From the NCBI RefSeq assembly GCF_022581195.2, contig NC_061461.1:9672001-9736000 (forward strand): DNA of 64,000 nt. The letters are read 5' to 3'. Positions 14,301 through 27,138 of the stretch are shown piece after piece. The stretch's first letter is position 1; every line of letters starts with the position of its first letter. The notes beneath the pieces are model-generated. The model was not told the DNA's origin. It did no database searches and saw only the letters and a program-made list of their open reading frames with translations. This DNA comes from Helicoverpa zea (taxonomy: Eukaryota > Arthropoda > Insecta > Lepidoptera > Noctuidae). The position numbers were made by a program, and so were the translations under genes.

Positions 14301-15075
14301 CAGTTCCTATTCAGTTTTGTTGAACAATGAATGATCGTACAAAAGGAAAGTTTTCAAGGCAGTTATCTTTAAGAGCTCGTCAAATACTTTTAGAATACAT
14401 CTATAGCCCGAATACTTTATTTAAAATTGAGCTTTATTCTTATAGAACTAAGATGCATAGTGGATTGCAGTGGCGGTGAAAGCAGTTGCATTCATTTGAT
14501 GGAGACAGCAAAGCATTTGCTGGAAGCATAATGTTATTACGTCTAGTAAATATAACTTTGCTTTGTCTGCAGTGGTTACAATTTGTATCCACGCTGCAAA
14601 CACTGAAGTTTGCTACGCTTAATGTTTTATAATAAATTCCTTCTACCCTAATTTAATGTTATGTTTGCTTAAAGGCTTTCTTAAACGTTATGTTATACAA
14701 GTCCAATTATTTCATATAACATCTTCATCATATTAAGTTTTCCACGAAAGCGTATTCAGAAATTAGCATATTTACCTACGTTTGTTATATTTAAGCCAGT
14801 AATATCTTTATATAGCAACCACACTTGAATCTAGAATTGAGGCTGATTTGAGCAATTTAAAACCAAACCACATAATTATGTTGGTTTACTTTAAATAATG
14901 ATTTTACTCGTATTTATTTAAGGCCACGAATTGGTCAACAATAATTCCATAACCGGCACGCGCATCTAAGGCGCCAAAAGGGGTCGGAGCGTCTGAGCGG
15001 GGCGAGGATAACAATACGCGCGCTAGCTTATAACTAAAAGTCGTAAGCGACAAAATGGTTTTGTAATTTTATTAT
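8378..15075. other. No gene recognised; probable intergenic or intronic DNA
   Basis: Apart from the (TAAA)n tail at 9615 and a possible Helitron-family scrap near 9780-9825 (ACTACTGGACCGATTTCAAA), I see no motif, exon pair or repeat with clear ends. Confidence 0.5.
9615..9635 (+). repeat. (TAAA)n tail-like repeat
   Basis: Five TAAA units follow CTGCCGCATTAGGCAAGTCC and GTAAGGGTAGATGTAAGG. The unit and position suggest the 3' end of a LINE or SINE in plus orientation, whose 5' limit I could not set. Confidence 0.6.
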
Positions 15076-15306
15076 TATAGTTCGGCCATTCAGAGAATGC
15101 GTTCCTGACACGTCGCGATTGAACTGACGACGTAACTTTGCAATGGCGTTGCAGTTACGATAAAAATATTTTTGCTGGTTGTTTACCGTTTTAACAATTG
15201 AGGAGCATTAAAACAACATTATTATATCAATAATCAATGAATGTAGTTACGTCGTCAGTTCAATCGCGACGTGTCAGGAACGCATTCTCTGAATGGCCGA
15301 ACTATA
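15076..15306. mobile_element. Fold-back element with perfect 62-bp arms
   Basis: The left arm 15076-15137 (TATAGTTCGGCCATTCAG ... GACGACGTAACT) is the exact reverse complement of 15245-15306. The 107-base centre is AT-rich and non-coding. The ends are TATA on both sides, so a TA or TATA target duplication is possible. It is MITE-like, and the perfect arms suggest a young insertion. Confidence 0.8.
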
Positions 15307-16972
15307 GGAATGATAATTTGATAAAAATTCCTTCTACAATTTTAAAGAGTATGTATATACTCAACTACTAAAAAAGTTAAGAGGCTTAAATCGGTCCCGT
15401 TTGCCCATAATATGTGAATCTCTTTTAAAAAGAGGTATGTTTGATATATTTTTCTCTGTTATAAAAGTTACCTAATCATGTTTCTACGTCTAACAAAATA
15501 AGGTTCATATCATGAACTTTCAGGTAACCAAGTTGTATTTTGATCCGTTTTGTATTTACTGAGAAAAATTGAGATCCTTGGCGCCAAAAATTCCAATTCG
15601 TCCTCTTAATAGAAACCGACAAATTAAAAGTATTAATTCCAAAGTTAATTGTAAAAAAAATAATTAGGAAAATATTTACTTTTCACGTACAACGTTCAAC
15701 CTTTCTATGTATTAGGTATTACATACACTTTAGGTATTGTTTTCACCGCCTATAGAAGGCCATTAATGAGCGGTTTCGCCCACGTGCGCGGCAGCTAAAT
15801 TAGCAATTGCTGTATTGACTTGCTTCTGCTTTGACGTGGTCTAATTACCTGCAAGGTGAATATTCAAGCAATTGCATTACATTATATCATGAATACAGTG
15901 GGTATCGTGTTATTCAGTTCATACTTGAGTAAAATTGAGGGATACCAGACTTGTCTTCTTACATCGGAATGTTGGTGCAATAATGAACTGAATAGAGAAG
16001 TTATTCTGCCGGAGACTGGTTCTATGTGTAATAATATGTATGATATTTTCATGGGCTGTGTTGAATAAAGTACATAAACAAACATATTTAAAAGAGGTTT
16101 CTATTTTGGCTGTATGAGTCTAACATTATTTGCAGTGCAGTATACACTTAGTAATGTAAAACCATTATCAGAAAATCTCTGACATTAAAATGCATCAAAC
16201 AACTTATTTTAGTGAATATTAATGTATTTTTTAGATAAAATCCCGAATAAGCAGAGAACATAAATCATACATTATATTGGATGACTGTTGTTGCACTTAT
16301 TTTCACACGTTTGCAAAAATATGAATAATCACTTTGATACACAAAATTTATGATCAACAACAGTATTAAATTGCAGAATAAAATGTTGCCTTATTTTATT
16401 CGAAAGCTTTATGTTTGTGACAAATTATACTCTTGTACAAAAATATGTCAGTAGAGTTTCAATAAATCATTCGCTTATCTAAATCTAATCTCTTTTTATG
16501 TTTAGTCGACTTAAAAAAAAATCCTGCATTTTTTCTTCGACCGAGACGCTGAATAATGAAAAATAATTTAGATTTCACTGTCTCGATTCAGCGAATTTTT
16601 CGCGACCAAACTTATAAAGAAGTCCTTTTACATTTGCACAAATTGCATTAACTTATTTTTTTTAATACATAACACAACTTTGTTTATCATAAACAAACTC
16701 CTACATTTCCCTACCCGTTCCAACATCAAGCATAAACAAAATAAGCAAACATGAAATACAAATGATCGACATTACCGTAATAGGGCAATGCACTCAACAC
16801 TCATTTGACACAACCGCCATTTTATCAACATAACCAAGACGTGCAGTACCACGGAGTAAGGAAAGATATATGGAGATGCCATATTAGAGGTAGGTCAGGC
16901 GCTTTCTTCTAGGTCAAATACACTTGGTGTGTATTGGGCATTACCAATACTATCAGTTACGAGTGAACTTAA

Positions 16973-17339
16973 GGTCATGGCACATTATAGCGGCACCGCA
17001 ACAGCACGGCTGCAGCATGGCGTCGCCTCGAATTAAGACTACGGCTAGCTGCCAGCGTGCTGTCCGCAAGGTGCCAGCTCGCCGTCCGCGCGCCGGCCGC
17101 GCGACGTCCGCGCGCCGTCGGCGCGCTGTACGCATGAGGTCCGCTCGCTTGCAGCACGCGGGCTGCGAGCCAAGTTGTGTGGTAGCGGCAAGCGATCTGA
17201 CTGCTCGCCGTTGGCTTTTTCATATTGACATTACGAAATATATTATAATATACACGATTTAATGCTCTAAATTGAATGACAACTTAAATGCTGGTGTGGA
17301 GCCGTGCTGTTGCGGTGCCGCTATACTGTGCCATGACCC
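16973..17339. mobile_element. GC-rich MITE with ~40-bp inverted ends, TAA target duplication
   Basis: The left end GGTCATGGCACATTATAGC, then GGCACCGCAACAGCACGGCT, is mirrored at the right with one extra G and a couple of mismatches. TAA flanks it on both sides (16970-16972 and 17340-17342), which fits PIF/Harbinger-type TWA targeting. The core, 17040-17170, is rich in GCGCGCCG words, far above the local GC. The overlapping open frames in it are composition artefacts. Confidence 0.7.
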
Positions 17340-17758
17340 TAACATGGCGTTCGGGCTGTTTGTGACATTTGTTAACGATTTTTGGTGTTATATAAAATGC
17401 CCGACCAAAGAATGCTTATAAGGGCGAAGACAATAACGTTCCTCGTCCACCGCTCACCCGCATTCTTTCTTAGGAGATTTTCCGTTATGGCTCCTCCGCT
17501 AGTAATTTTTTTCTCCGTGTGCATTACATTCGCAGGCAATGACGTCACATTTTTTATTTTATTAAAATGCTAAAAGGTTCGTAAGAAACCCATGTTCAAT
17601 TTAGCACGCGTCACTGAATAACGCTGTTATCATAAAAGGATGATATTACGAAAATGATCTTTGTGAAGGAAATTATTTGGGGCATACGTTATTTTTTCGA
17701 TGTTTATTTGTCATATTTGTGTTCGTTATTGTGTTTATAAAAAGTATTAAGTAATTAT

Positions 17759-17812
17759 GTGAACATTTTAACTATTCTTCTTCTTCTTCTTAGCGTGAAC
17801 ATTTTAACTATT
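17759..17812 (-). mobile_element. Minimal retro-insertion: 18-bp insert in an 18-bp target duplication
   Basis: GTGAACATTTTAACTATT occurs at 17759-17776 and again at 17795-17812. Between them lies only (CTTCTT)n followed by TAGC. On the minus strand the insert reads GCTAAGAAGAAGAAGAAG, which looks like the last bases plus (GAA)n tail of a LINE. Confidence 0.65.
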
Positions 17813-18377
17813 ACAATAACAAATTGCATATTACATATGATCATGCTCGACCAGGATCGCATGTTCTTTCAAGAGCTCGTACTGTTGAAATTTTAGTTAC
17901 AAAATGCCTTGCAACATATTACACTATCAAATTAAAACGACTCAAAACCCTATAAAAACAGCACTGCAGCATCAAAACTGTTAACCAAACTTCTACATTA
18001 GTTCTTATATCTACAAACCTCTATTCCCGCACATAGATAATATTGAATCTTCGTCCGCCCGAGGCGAACTCCAACTGAATTTGCCAAGTTAAATTGAAAG
18101 TGAGCGTTCGGGCCGTACGATTGATGAGTGGCCCGTGCCGTTTGCACTCGAGTGTAAACGTCCACACGTTGCTGCCTCTTGCAGTTAATGTTATTGAAAT
18201 TATTGGAAGGCTTTGCAGTTTATTTTGTAGTGAGTTTCAGTAAAATGTTGAAAATAATGCCAAGGTTTTTTTTTTTCAATACGTGGTACTTTTCGGCTTG
18301 CGACTTGAACAAATACGTATGAATAGTGCCTATGAGCAATTTGAAATATAAAAGACTATCAGTCTTACTTCAAAAAC

Positions 18378-18484
18378 TTAAACGTCTGTTGAACACTTGT
18401 CCAAAATAAGTGTGGCTGCAAAACAGACCTTATTTCAACGTCATAATCTGTCACTTTTTAGACAAGTGTTCAACAGACGTTTAA
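18378..18484. mobile_element. TTAA-flanked MITE-like inverted repeat, 107 bp
   Basis: TTAA followed by ACGTCTGTTGAACACTTGTC (18378-18401) is the exact reverse complement of 18461-18484. TTAA at both edges suggests a TTAA-targeting (piggyBac-type) transposase. The short centre contains no gene. Confidence 0.65.
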
Positions 18485-19202
18485 AAGTGTTTGTGGTACA
18501 AAGGTCTATGTTTGAGAAAACTATGATAATGAAAATTAATATGAATATTACAAGCAAATGTGTCATAGACCTCTTAAATTCTGCTTACATCACAGACAAA
18601 AACTAAACGATACATATTCATCTGCAATTTAAATATTAATGAAAATATACGAGCAAGAAAGCCTCATTTTGCATATAAATTACAGTTTGTGAATATAAAA
18701 TGAAATGCAACTAAACCTCGAGAACTAACCGCTAGTTCAACAGGGCTCTTTCCACATTATTATTTATTTTTAACTCAAGAAATATTTTCCAGTTACTCGC
18801 AAAGAAGCTGTTAATTTTTGTTACTTTATTTTGATTACGTAAAATGTAAAATTATTCTTTGCTTTCGGTTTCTCGTGAAAGCCTGTAGGATTTTTTTTCT
18901 GTGTACTTGAAATTTTGTTTTTAAATGTATTTCAAACGGAATTTTCACTTACAATATCAGTCTGAAAATGATATTTATACAGATATGAGCCGATTGGCCC
19001 TAAATTATTTCTATGCTTAGGTCTTTTTACGTAAGCAACTTTTCAGTAGCAGCTTAGTGTTAACATAAATAGGTACTCAATACTAAACAAACATAGTAAA
19101 TTAATATATTATGTTTTCCACCTAATACAAAATAAAAAACTATTCCATTAGCAGAAACCCTTTTAATCAACACACGTGAGTATGAAACTGTCATAGTTAC
19201 TC

Positions 19203-19834
19203 TAAGAGCTGCACTCACATATCATCGACACACTCACTTTATCCGCACTCATTTGTTTCACAAAATATACCGCGTTGCAAGCGCGTGGCAAAAAGTGAGT
19301 TTTTCTCACTCTCCGAGGAATATTGTCGCTTTTTTGTGATTAACTTTAACTGTATTGTCTTGTGCCTGGTGTTTTTATTTTTGTTGATTACGTCTCAGAT
19401 AATGTAAAGTAGGCTCTGACTTGATAACGTAACGTTTTATCAAGTTTAAATGGTGGCCTTATTTCAGTTTCAGTCTTTCGATCTAGGAGTGATTTAAAGT
19501 TTTTATGTATTTAGGTAATTTCTTAATATAAGCAAAACTATGTAGGGTATGTATTGGTAATCTACTATACGGACTATAGTTACTGTGATAGTGGCTACTT
19601 CAAATTCTGCCTGTTATCTAGAATAGTAGTAAAGATTTTTGTGGCAAAAAAAGTTATGCTGTACAACTTAGTAAAACAAACTTTTAGTTTTTTGTATAGG
19701 CTAAGAGCTGCACCACATACATCATTTACTCGTTTATTCCCTAGTTTCTAGGCACTTAGAATATACCGCATAGAGTGTGCTTGCACTAAATAAAAATCCT
19801 TTTTTCTCAGCAATGAAATATGGTCGGCATGTTT
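19203..19834 (+). repeat. Two diverged direct copies of a ~130-bp unit
   Basis: AAGAGCTGCACTCACATA at 19203 and AAGAGCTGCACCACATAC near 19700 each lead, after about 60 bases, to AATATACCGC, then TTTTTCTCA and ATATxGTCG. They are probably two old copies of one repeat about 495 bases apart. Confidence 0.4.
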
Positions 19835-20371
19835 TGTAATTATTCTTAGAAACCCGCAGTCGTGAATCATGCTTAATGTTGAACTCCTCTTGCACCAGAA
19901 TTTTAAAGTGTGGTATGATTTACATCCTTGTACTGTCTAGGGAACGGATTCTATGGAGAGAAGTGTGCATAGCAGATTTGAGGTATATCTGTAGGTTTAT
20001 ATTCTAAGGATACAAAAAAAAAGGGTTATTTAATTTTAAGTTCAGAATAGTCCAATAATTTCTTAATGCTGAAGGTGAAATCATTAGATATAACTAACCT
20101 AAATGAACCAGTGATAAAATTAAACAGGTCTATGGGGGTTTAACCATGACGTGCTAACGAATATACAAACCCGTAAAATTAAACAGTAAAATGTTATAAT
20201 TCTTTCGTATGTTATTAATTAACACGTGTACAGAACAGAAATGTTTTTCCCCGAAATACCCCAACAGTAAAGCGATACATCTAATACACAGCCATATATC
20301 AACAACATGTAATACAATACATGGCTTCGTTACTAATTGCAAGAATTGAAACATGAACAGATGACGCGTCG

Positions 20372-20744
20372 ATAATAATGTTACACGTAACGCGAATGTC
20401 TGTTACAGCCATTGAGAACAAAATGACTAGCGGAGGTGTCAGAACGGAAAATCGCATAAGAAAGTAGCGCACCAAAATGCGGGTGTTGGAGGAACGTTGC
20501 TGATTTCGCGTTTATACGTCTTCTTTGGACCCGACCATTTTTTGTTATACCAAAAATCGTTGACAGATGTCTGAAAGAAACCGAACGCTTCGTTAGTTCG
20601 ATCGTAACTGATCGTTTTGGTTATGCCCACCGTACGAATTTGACCTAGAAGAAGGCCTGACCTGCATTTCGGCACCTCCGGTCATCTTTCCCTACTCCAT
20701 GGTTACAGCAACAGACGTGTACGTTACGTTCCTGGTTATAATTA
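20372..20744. mobile_element. Imperfect long inverted-repeat element
   Basis: The left arm 20372-20438 (AATGTTACACGTAACGCG ... GCGGAGGTG) matches the right arm 20673-20744 (CACCTCCGGTCAT ... ACGTTACGTTCC) in inverted form with several indels. The 230-base centre holds a chance minus-strand frame. It is probably an old MITE. No target duplication was resolved. Confidence 0.5.
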
Positions 20745-22827
20745 ATTAATTTTCCTTTGTGATCCTGATAGGTATGGTTATTTGTATTGTATGGGTTTTG
20801 TAACAATTGTCTATAATTCTGTTGTATTGTATTATTAAATTTGTACTGGTTACATAAGTATTTATGTATGGGGGTCCCGAAAGTTTTGTGCAGTTGACAG
20901 ATGTAAATTTCAAGAGAAAATAGCTTTTTTTGTACTGACCATACCTACTACTAACTTGACTACAGAATTGTATGAAAACGTATATAGGTACCTTTTTTAC
21001 CTTATCTTCCGGATTGATAGTGAAGTTATATGACCTACGTCTATATGGATAAAGGCTTATTTAAAAAAAAAAAACAATAACCTAAATCGCAAACAAAGCA
21101 AAAACAAGAATTTCCAATTTCAAAATTCAAACTCACATTGCAACTAGCAACGTGACATCACCAACATTTACGCAAGAACACACCTTTCCATACGTAGATC
21201 TGTACTCACACAGACTATATATAAACATACTGCCATCGAGCTGAATAGCATAGCAGATCTAATTTCAGTCCGTGATACCAATTAGCCCTTAATAAATGGG
21301 CTCAGGAGTGCGCAGCTCGAATTAGAAGCCGCCATTGGATGTCCTAATTGTAATGCATGAGTAGACAGGCTTAGAGTACCACCTATGTAGGTAATTGAGA
21401 TGTCGACGTTGCTTGAAGAGGCCAATACGACGTTCTTCGTTCAAATAGTTTTTCCAGCCAGTTGTAATGTGTGCCATAAATACTTCTTTAGTTGTTAACC
21501 TACATGGACAAAATCAGTAAATTACATGAATATACCGTTATAATTTAGGGATATTTTTAAACAAGCAATTTTTTTTTAATGTTGTCAGCTATAAACACTT
21601 GGAAGTGCTGTCCGTTTGTAATTTTGACGTGAAAAAATCGAATCTAATAAGACTAGTTTCAAATGATTTAACTTTGACTTTGACAATAGTTAAGAATCTT
21701 TTCAAGATATTCGGGAAAGTTTTCAAGTAATACGATACTAGGATAAGATGACGATACAAGAGATTGTCTTCCCTCATTGTCTAAGTTCGGCACACCGCTA
21801 TTGTTTAACGCTTTAAGTTGGCTGTTGCATTGTGAACACTGAGATTATGGTGGCTTAAAGTTTCATCTAAATACGTTTTATGAACACTTTATAAGATGAG
21901 GTACCTTATGTTTTTAAGACGATAAACCAACCCTGAATCTGTAGCTTAATTTAAACTGTCCTGTTGTTTGGTAAATTAAAATTCGTTGCATTAACTAAAA
22001 CTTGATATTATCAAAAGTGAATAAAAAAAAATGCTCGACGTTTTAGAAAAAAATAATCAAAATATATTATTTGATTCATTTCAAGCAGAAAATAAATGAA
22101 TCCATGCTCCTTTGTTTACAAGAAAGAATAAATATACGAGTCTATGTTTCTAAAACATAGGAGCATTTGTTAGTTCTCAAGTCGCTTGGAGAATACGAGT
22201 CAAAAGTAGTTCGACTTTCCATAGCACTTCGATGCACGCTCGATGGATTTTTTACTCCGAAATAGAATAAATATTCTGTGCTCATGTAAAATCTCAAGTA
22301 AAGGAAATGTAAACGTCTTTTAAAAGTAGTGCAGAGCTGAAATATTAGACTTTAGATGTGTTTTAGATTTACTTTCGAAAACTTTAGTTTCTCTTCAGTC
22401 TTTTGTTTAGAATATTGAACAGAGCCCTACATCTTTGCATGGTTTGTTTATAAGCAATTTTTATCCAGGTGTAGGAAGAAGTTCTCTAGGAACATGAGTA
22501 GAACTATTTAAAATAGCAAGATTGCTATACATGAACGTAGTTACAATGGAGACGTTACTAAAGCTTACAGAAGCTTAATATCAAAACACATTTGATCTCA
22601 ACTGTACTCGTACATAATAATCGTACCACAGAATATTAACTCCCAAATCCAAGCACACAAATATACTTTCGTGTACGGGGATCCTAATTTTAAAGTCCAA
22701 TTACATACCCACATGCCGCCAGTCTGCGTACAAAGTTTAGAACATAACCGATTCGAAGGAACTTCTTGTGTACATTGCACATGACACTTAATTTCTTTAT
22801 CGCCTGAGGCTGTGCTGTGAATATAAG

Positions 22828-22852
22828 TGTGTGTGCGTGTGTGTGTTTGTTT
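22828..22852 (+). repeat. (TG)n-rich microsatellite
   Basis: Alternating GT with one C interruption runs into GTTTGTTTGG. It is too short and interrupted to suggest anything beyond a simple repeat. Confidence 0.6.
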
Positions 22853-25800
22853 GGTGATGTGTTTATCTGTTTATTCTGATCGTGTGTGCGAAGCTTGCCT
22901 GTTGTGTTTTAGGGCTGGATGTTTCTTTACGATCCATGTGACGTTTTAACTCTAAAGACGATATTTCACCAACAACATCAACGTCGTTTCTCAAAAGAAC
23001 TGAATATTACTATGAATTTTACATATGTTTAAGATAAATGTAAAAGTTGCTCATTAACACTTTTTAATATTTTCTTCACACCGCAAATTCAGTATCTTAC
23101 CCGAGTTGACATCTTAAAACTTATTGTAACACAAGATCTTATTTATGATTACACAGTCCCCCAGCTAATTCCCAAACACTGTTAGCTTACGAGATACAAT
23201 TTCACCAAGTGAACCTTAAATAAATACTCTTTCTTTGTCAACTATGATAAAATTTATATCACACTTGACAATCTTTTGTGTGGAGTAAATAACTTACATT
23301 TTGTATGCATATCGTCCCGGGGATGTAGTTCAAAAGCGATTTGATCGAGCCCCCTTTCTCCGCCATTTTGTAGCGTGTCAACGAGTGAAATCGCTTCGGC
23401 ACTTTAAATTGTAAAAGCTTTACTTCCGAGAGATTGTCGGTGAATTTCCGATTCTTAGAGAATTGAGGAATAAAGTATAGCTGCTCTGTTTAGAGGGTTT
23501 TGCTGTCATAGATTGATAGGTACTATTTATCAGTTTAATTGGGAGGAAACAATCAAACATCAGGTGCGAATTCAATGTCAAAGGGAATTCTTTAAGAGAT
23601 GAAGAAAATAATATCTGTTAGAAGTTGTAATTCTACCTTAATTACGCATTAGAGTAATTGTAATGAAATTTTCAAGTACACGAGACCTTTTGAGACTAAT
23701 ACAATTTAAAATCAGTTTCAATAAAATAACAGTTAAATTGTAACATGTATTTGATTTTATCAGAAAATGTCGAAAATATTTATTTCAATGTTTTTTTAAG
23801 AGTTTTGCTAAACAACATCGTCGTTCAAGTAACGAACAATATGAGTGTTTATTTGCTTTTGCCCCTACATCTGGGATATTGGATCGATGGTAACGTCATA
23901 TAACCTGCCAAAGGGAGAGGCGTGCATAGTCTATGATCACAAAGGTAAGCAAACTCGTGACAACAAAGGTCTGTTACCTTTGACTGCCTAGAGGCATAAG
24001 AGCTGGCAGGTTGACAAGAATTCTGCCTAATTCGATGGTGTTAACGTCAGGAACTAGGTTAAGGGGGAATACGTATTCCTTTTAAAAATAAATCTGTTTT
24101 GAAAATGGAACTCAGACATTTACTTTTTTTGGGATAGTGTATGCCTATTCCAATCAACGTCTAAGTCATTTATTATTGCCTTTCAGGTGCTAAGTAATTT
24201 TTTTATTTTTAGGTTAGGTACTTGAAAATCATTAATTAGATTCCAAAACTTATGTATGTTTTTCCTTAATAAAAAATACATAAATCATAACTCTTAAACA
24301 TAAGTGTAACCATATTTCTCTAATGTGGTACCAGGCGTCCAGAAGCAAGTCGGAGGCACTAAGTGCATTGAAACTATGAATAATACATACACGTTGAGAG
24401 ATTGCAAGCCAATCGCTTGCGTATAGCTGTAGGAAACGCGGTTAACCCATATCGCAGCTGAGTGCCAAGTCAGCTGAATAAAAAATAGGTTTTGCACACG
24501 TATGTTAAGAGCTATAACGGTGGTTTTATTTTTACTTAAGACTGTATTATTCGTGTATTTCTGTGTATAATTCAAAGAGAACAAGTTTCTTCAAGTTTCA
24601 AGGGAAATTATGATATGGGAGCCATATTCCTCTATGGATGCAACGACATGGACAGTTTGTAGATCCATAGTTTTACTGACTTAAAACCACCTTTGTTTCT
24701 TCAGGAGCCCTTTGTGTGACTTAGTATGTGGTAACTCCTCTGAACAGTCTCGCAAACCTAGAGTTAAGTGAGAAGTGGAATAACTCTTTCCATTAAATTC
24801 CTTGCTTATTACCGTTTTTGCTGTAATAAATGTCCTTTAAAACATCCCATTCTACTTTCCCTACAACAACTTCATACCATCCTACAATTATAACATTGAA
24901 CGCCTGTCTTCATGCAGTAATTAACGACTTCCGAGTAACAAGTAAACATTGTGGATGTTAGTTTACGAGTACATCCTCATTGTTACCAGAATGGCAGAAC
25001 CCTTTGTTGTGAGGGATGAACAGGGGCGGTGACCGACCTGTTATTACCGAGGACAATTGAACCTCTTTGGACGCAAAATGCCATTTAAGTTAAGCTTATG
25101 TTGATAGAGGTAGGAGAAGAGGTAATATAAAAAGAAAACTTATTCTAACTGCTTGCCACACAGAAAGATATTAGAAACTGATTCCAATCACACTGAATAC
25201 ATGTGTGTGCCCGTATTTACCTATGTGATTCTCTGACGTTCTATCAGGCATGAGGCAGGTTGACATTTCTGACTCCTGAAAAAAAAGAAAAATTTACTAA
25301 CACAGAAATACAGAAGCAAGTGAAATCCAAAGCTTGTTGGTTTCTCGAACATCAGTCAATGATTTATCTTCACACATGTTTTTTTGCTTATATTCATAAA
25401 GCTCCTTTAAAAAAATTGACAAATAATACGACAAAGCGATTTTCACTGACAATTCGATACATTAGGTCCCTACTATAATACGAACACAATATCTATTCAG
25501 TAAATCGGAGATAAGTCCCGATATGTCCAGTCTATGGACTCACGTTTTGCGTATTCAGCCATTTTGTATTGTCGTTTGTGACCTTTATGCCCAAGTGGAT
25601 TATTCATCTTTTCGTGCGACAGTTGAAAGGGTTGTAGGATTGGATTTAAGAATCTTACATTTTAAGGAACATTAGGTTAGTTTAATAGATTCAAGCAGGA
25701 TTAATTTAGTCTATTAAATGCCTAATGGAAGAAATAACATTTTGTATTGCAGCCATTGTAAAGGCTCAATAAAGTTATTGTTTTTGGCTTTATTATGCAA

Positions 25801-27067
25801 CGCAAAGCAATACTTATGCAACAATCAAGTTTGAAAATCACATTGAGAACTCTCAAAACTTAACTCTCAAGAAGCCTACTTATCTTCTTTTTTTAAAGTC
25901 TCGAGTAACAAGCCGGGAGAGAAACCAAAAAAGCCGTAATCATGTTATTAAAACTTCGGCCTCCTTGCAGCGTGGGCCAGCAAAAAGTGGCCAGTGTCAA
26001 CTCGCCCGTATATTGGACGAGCTTGTTCGTAATTGGACCAGAAGTTGTCTACGGCTATAGAGATATCCGTGTACATATTATCTACGAAGATACTGCACTT
26101 TTCGAGCAATGAAAACGTACTTACTAAGTCCAAGTCAATTCATTTCATCTATTCGGTCTATACTTACAAGCTCTTATGAATGTCAAAAATATAAATTAGG
26201 TTGATTGTAGTTACTACTAAGGATACGGATGATCCCATTGCCGTCAAAAAGTCGTAAATATCATTTCTCTATTGGGTATACTACAAAAAATCAGTAACTT
26301 ATCATCGCACTCCTATTTGTATCCGATAATACATGCATTAATTAAAAATTACGTTTCCAAAGCGACAATAAAACGTCCCAAAACACACGAGTGCTTCATT
26401 TACTAAAACATTTGTTCGCAACCATACTTTTTACCTCTAAATTTTTAGACTAAAAACTTTCCAACAGATTTCAGCTAGATTTTCGAGAGTAGAGGAGTTT
26501 CCAAAAATAATTTGAAGGCACATGTTAACTAGTTGGTTTCGTCGATCCCGCTTGCTCTGTAATTGGGCGCAGCGCCGAGAGCGAGTCTTGACACACATCC
26601 GCGATACTACCTCGTATTACTGTACGACATAATGGCTCTACAAGCTTCTTGTGTGTTACTTTTATACACAGTTCGTTTTCATTAGTGATTTCCGAAAAGG
26701 GAAAGGAAATGTGTGGTAATGCTTTTTTGAACTGAAACCTAGAGGTTAAGAAAGTAACCCAATGCGCATCTATTGAGTAAAGTCCTAGTACCTACAAGTA
26801 CGGTTTTTTTATTTATTTAAATCAGGCATCTGAGGCCCGCAGAAAATACGATAAAAAAATATTATAACATTAAATCATATAATGACACATATTTTATGTA
26901 AGAAATATCTAATCATGTTGGTCGAATTTATTAACTATTGTGGATCTGCTTAACTCATGATTATAAAGGACCATTACAAGTACTCGGATAAAATCTTGCA
27001 AAACATAACAGATACGTTAAGAGATATAAAATCACCAACCACAGTGGGCTTGGTATTTATAGTACAA

Positions 27068-27138
27068 TCATATGAAACTTTTTTTTTGAATTTTTAATGG
27101 CATGGCCTTCGAGCCTTTGTACCAGTCATATGAAACTT
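27068..27138 (-). mobile_element. Short LINE/SINE 3' end with 13-bp target duplication
   Basis: TCATATGAAACTT flanks the insert at 27068-27080 and 27126-27138. On the minus strand the 45-base insert reads GGCTCGAAGGCCATGCCATT and ends in a run of A residues, as a heavily truncated retroelement would. Confidence 0.7.

Noticed and set aside
14934..15600. ACGAATTGG and CCAATTCGT flanking the fold-back element, as if an outer element enclosed it
   Set aside because: Only nine bases pair and neighbouring bases do not, so chance is the better explanation.
25948..26133. Minus-strand 61-codon frame that looks fairly protein-like
   Set aside because: I have a vague sense it belongs to a moth repeat but cannot name it, and no flanking splice sites fit. 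A genome copy count would settle it.
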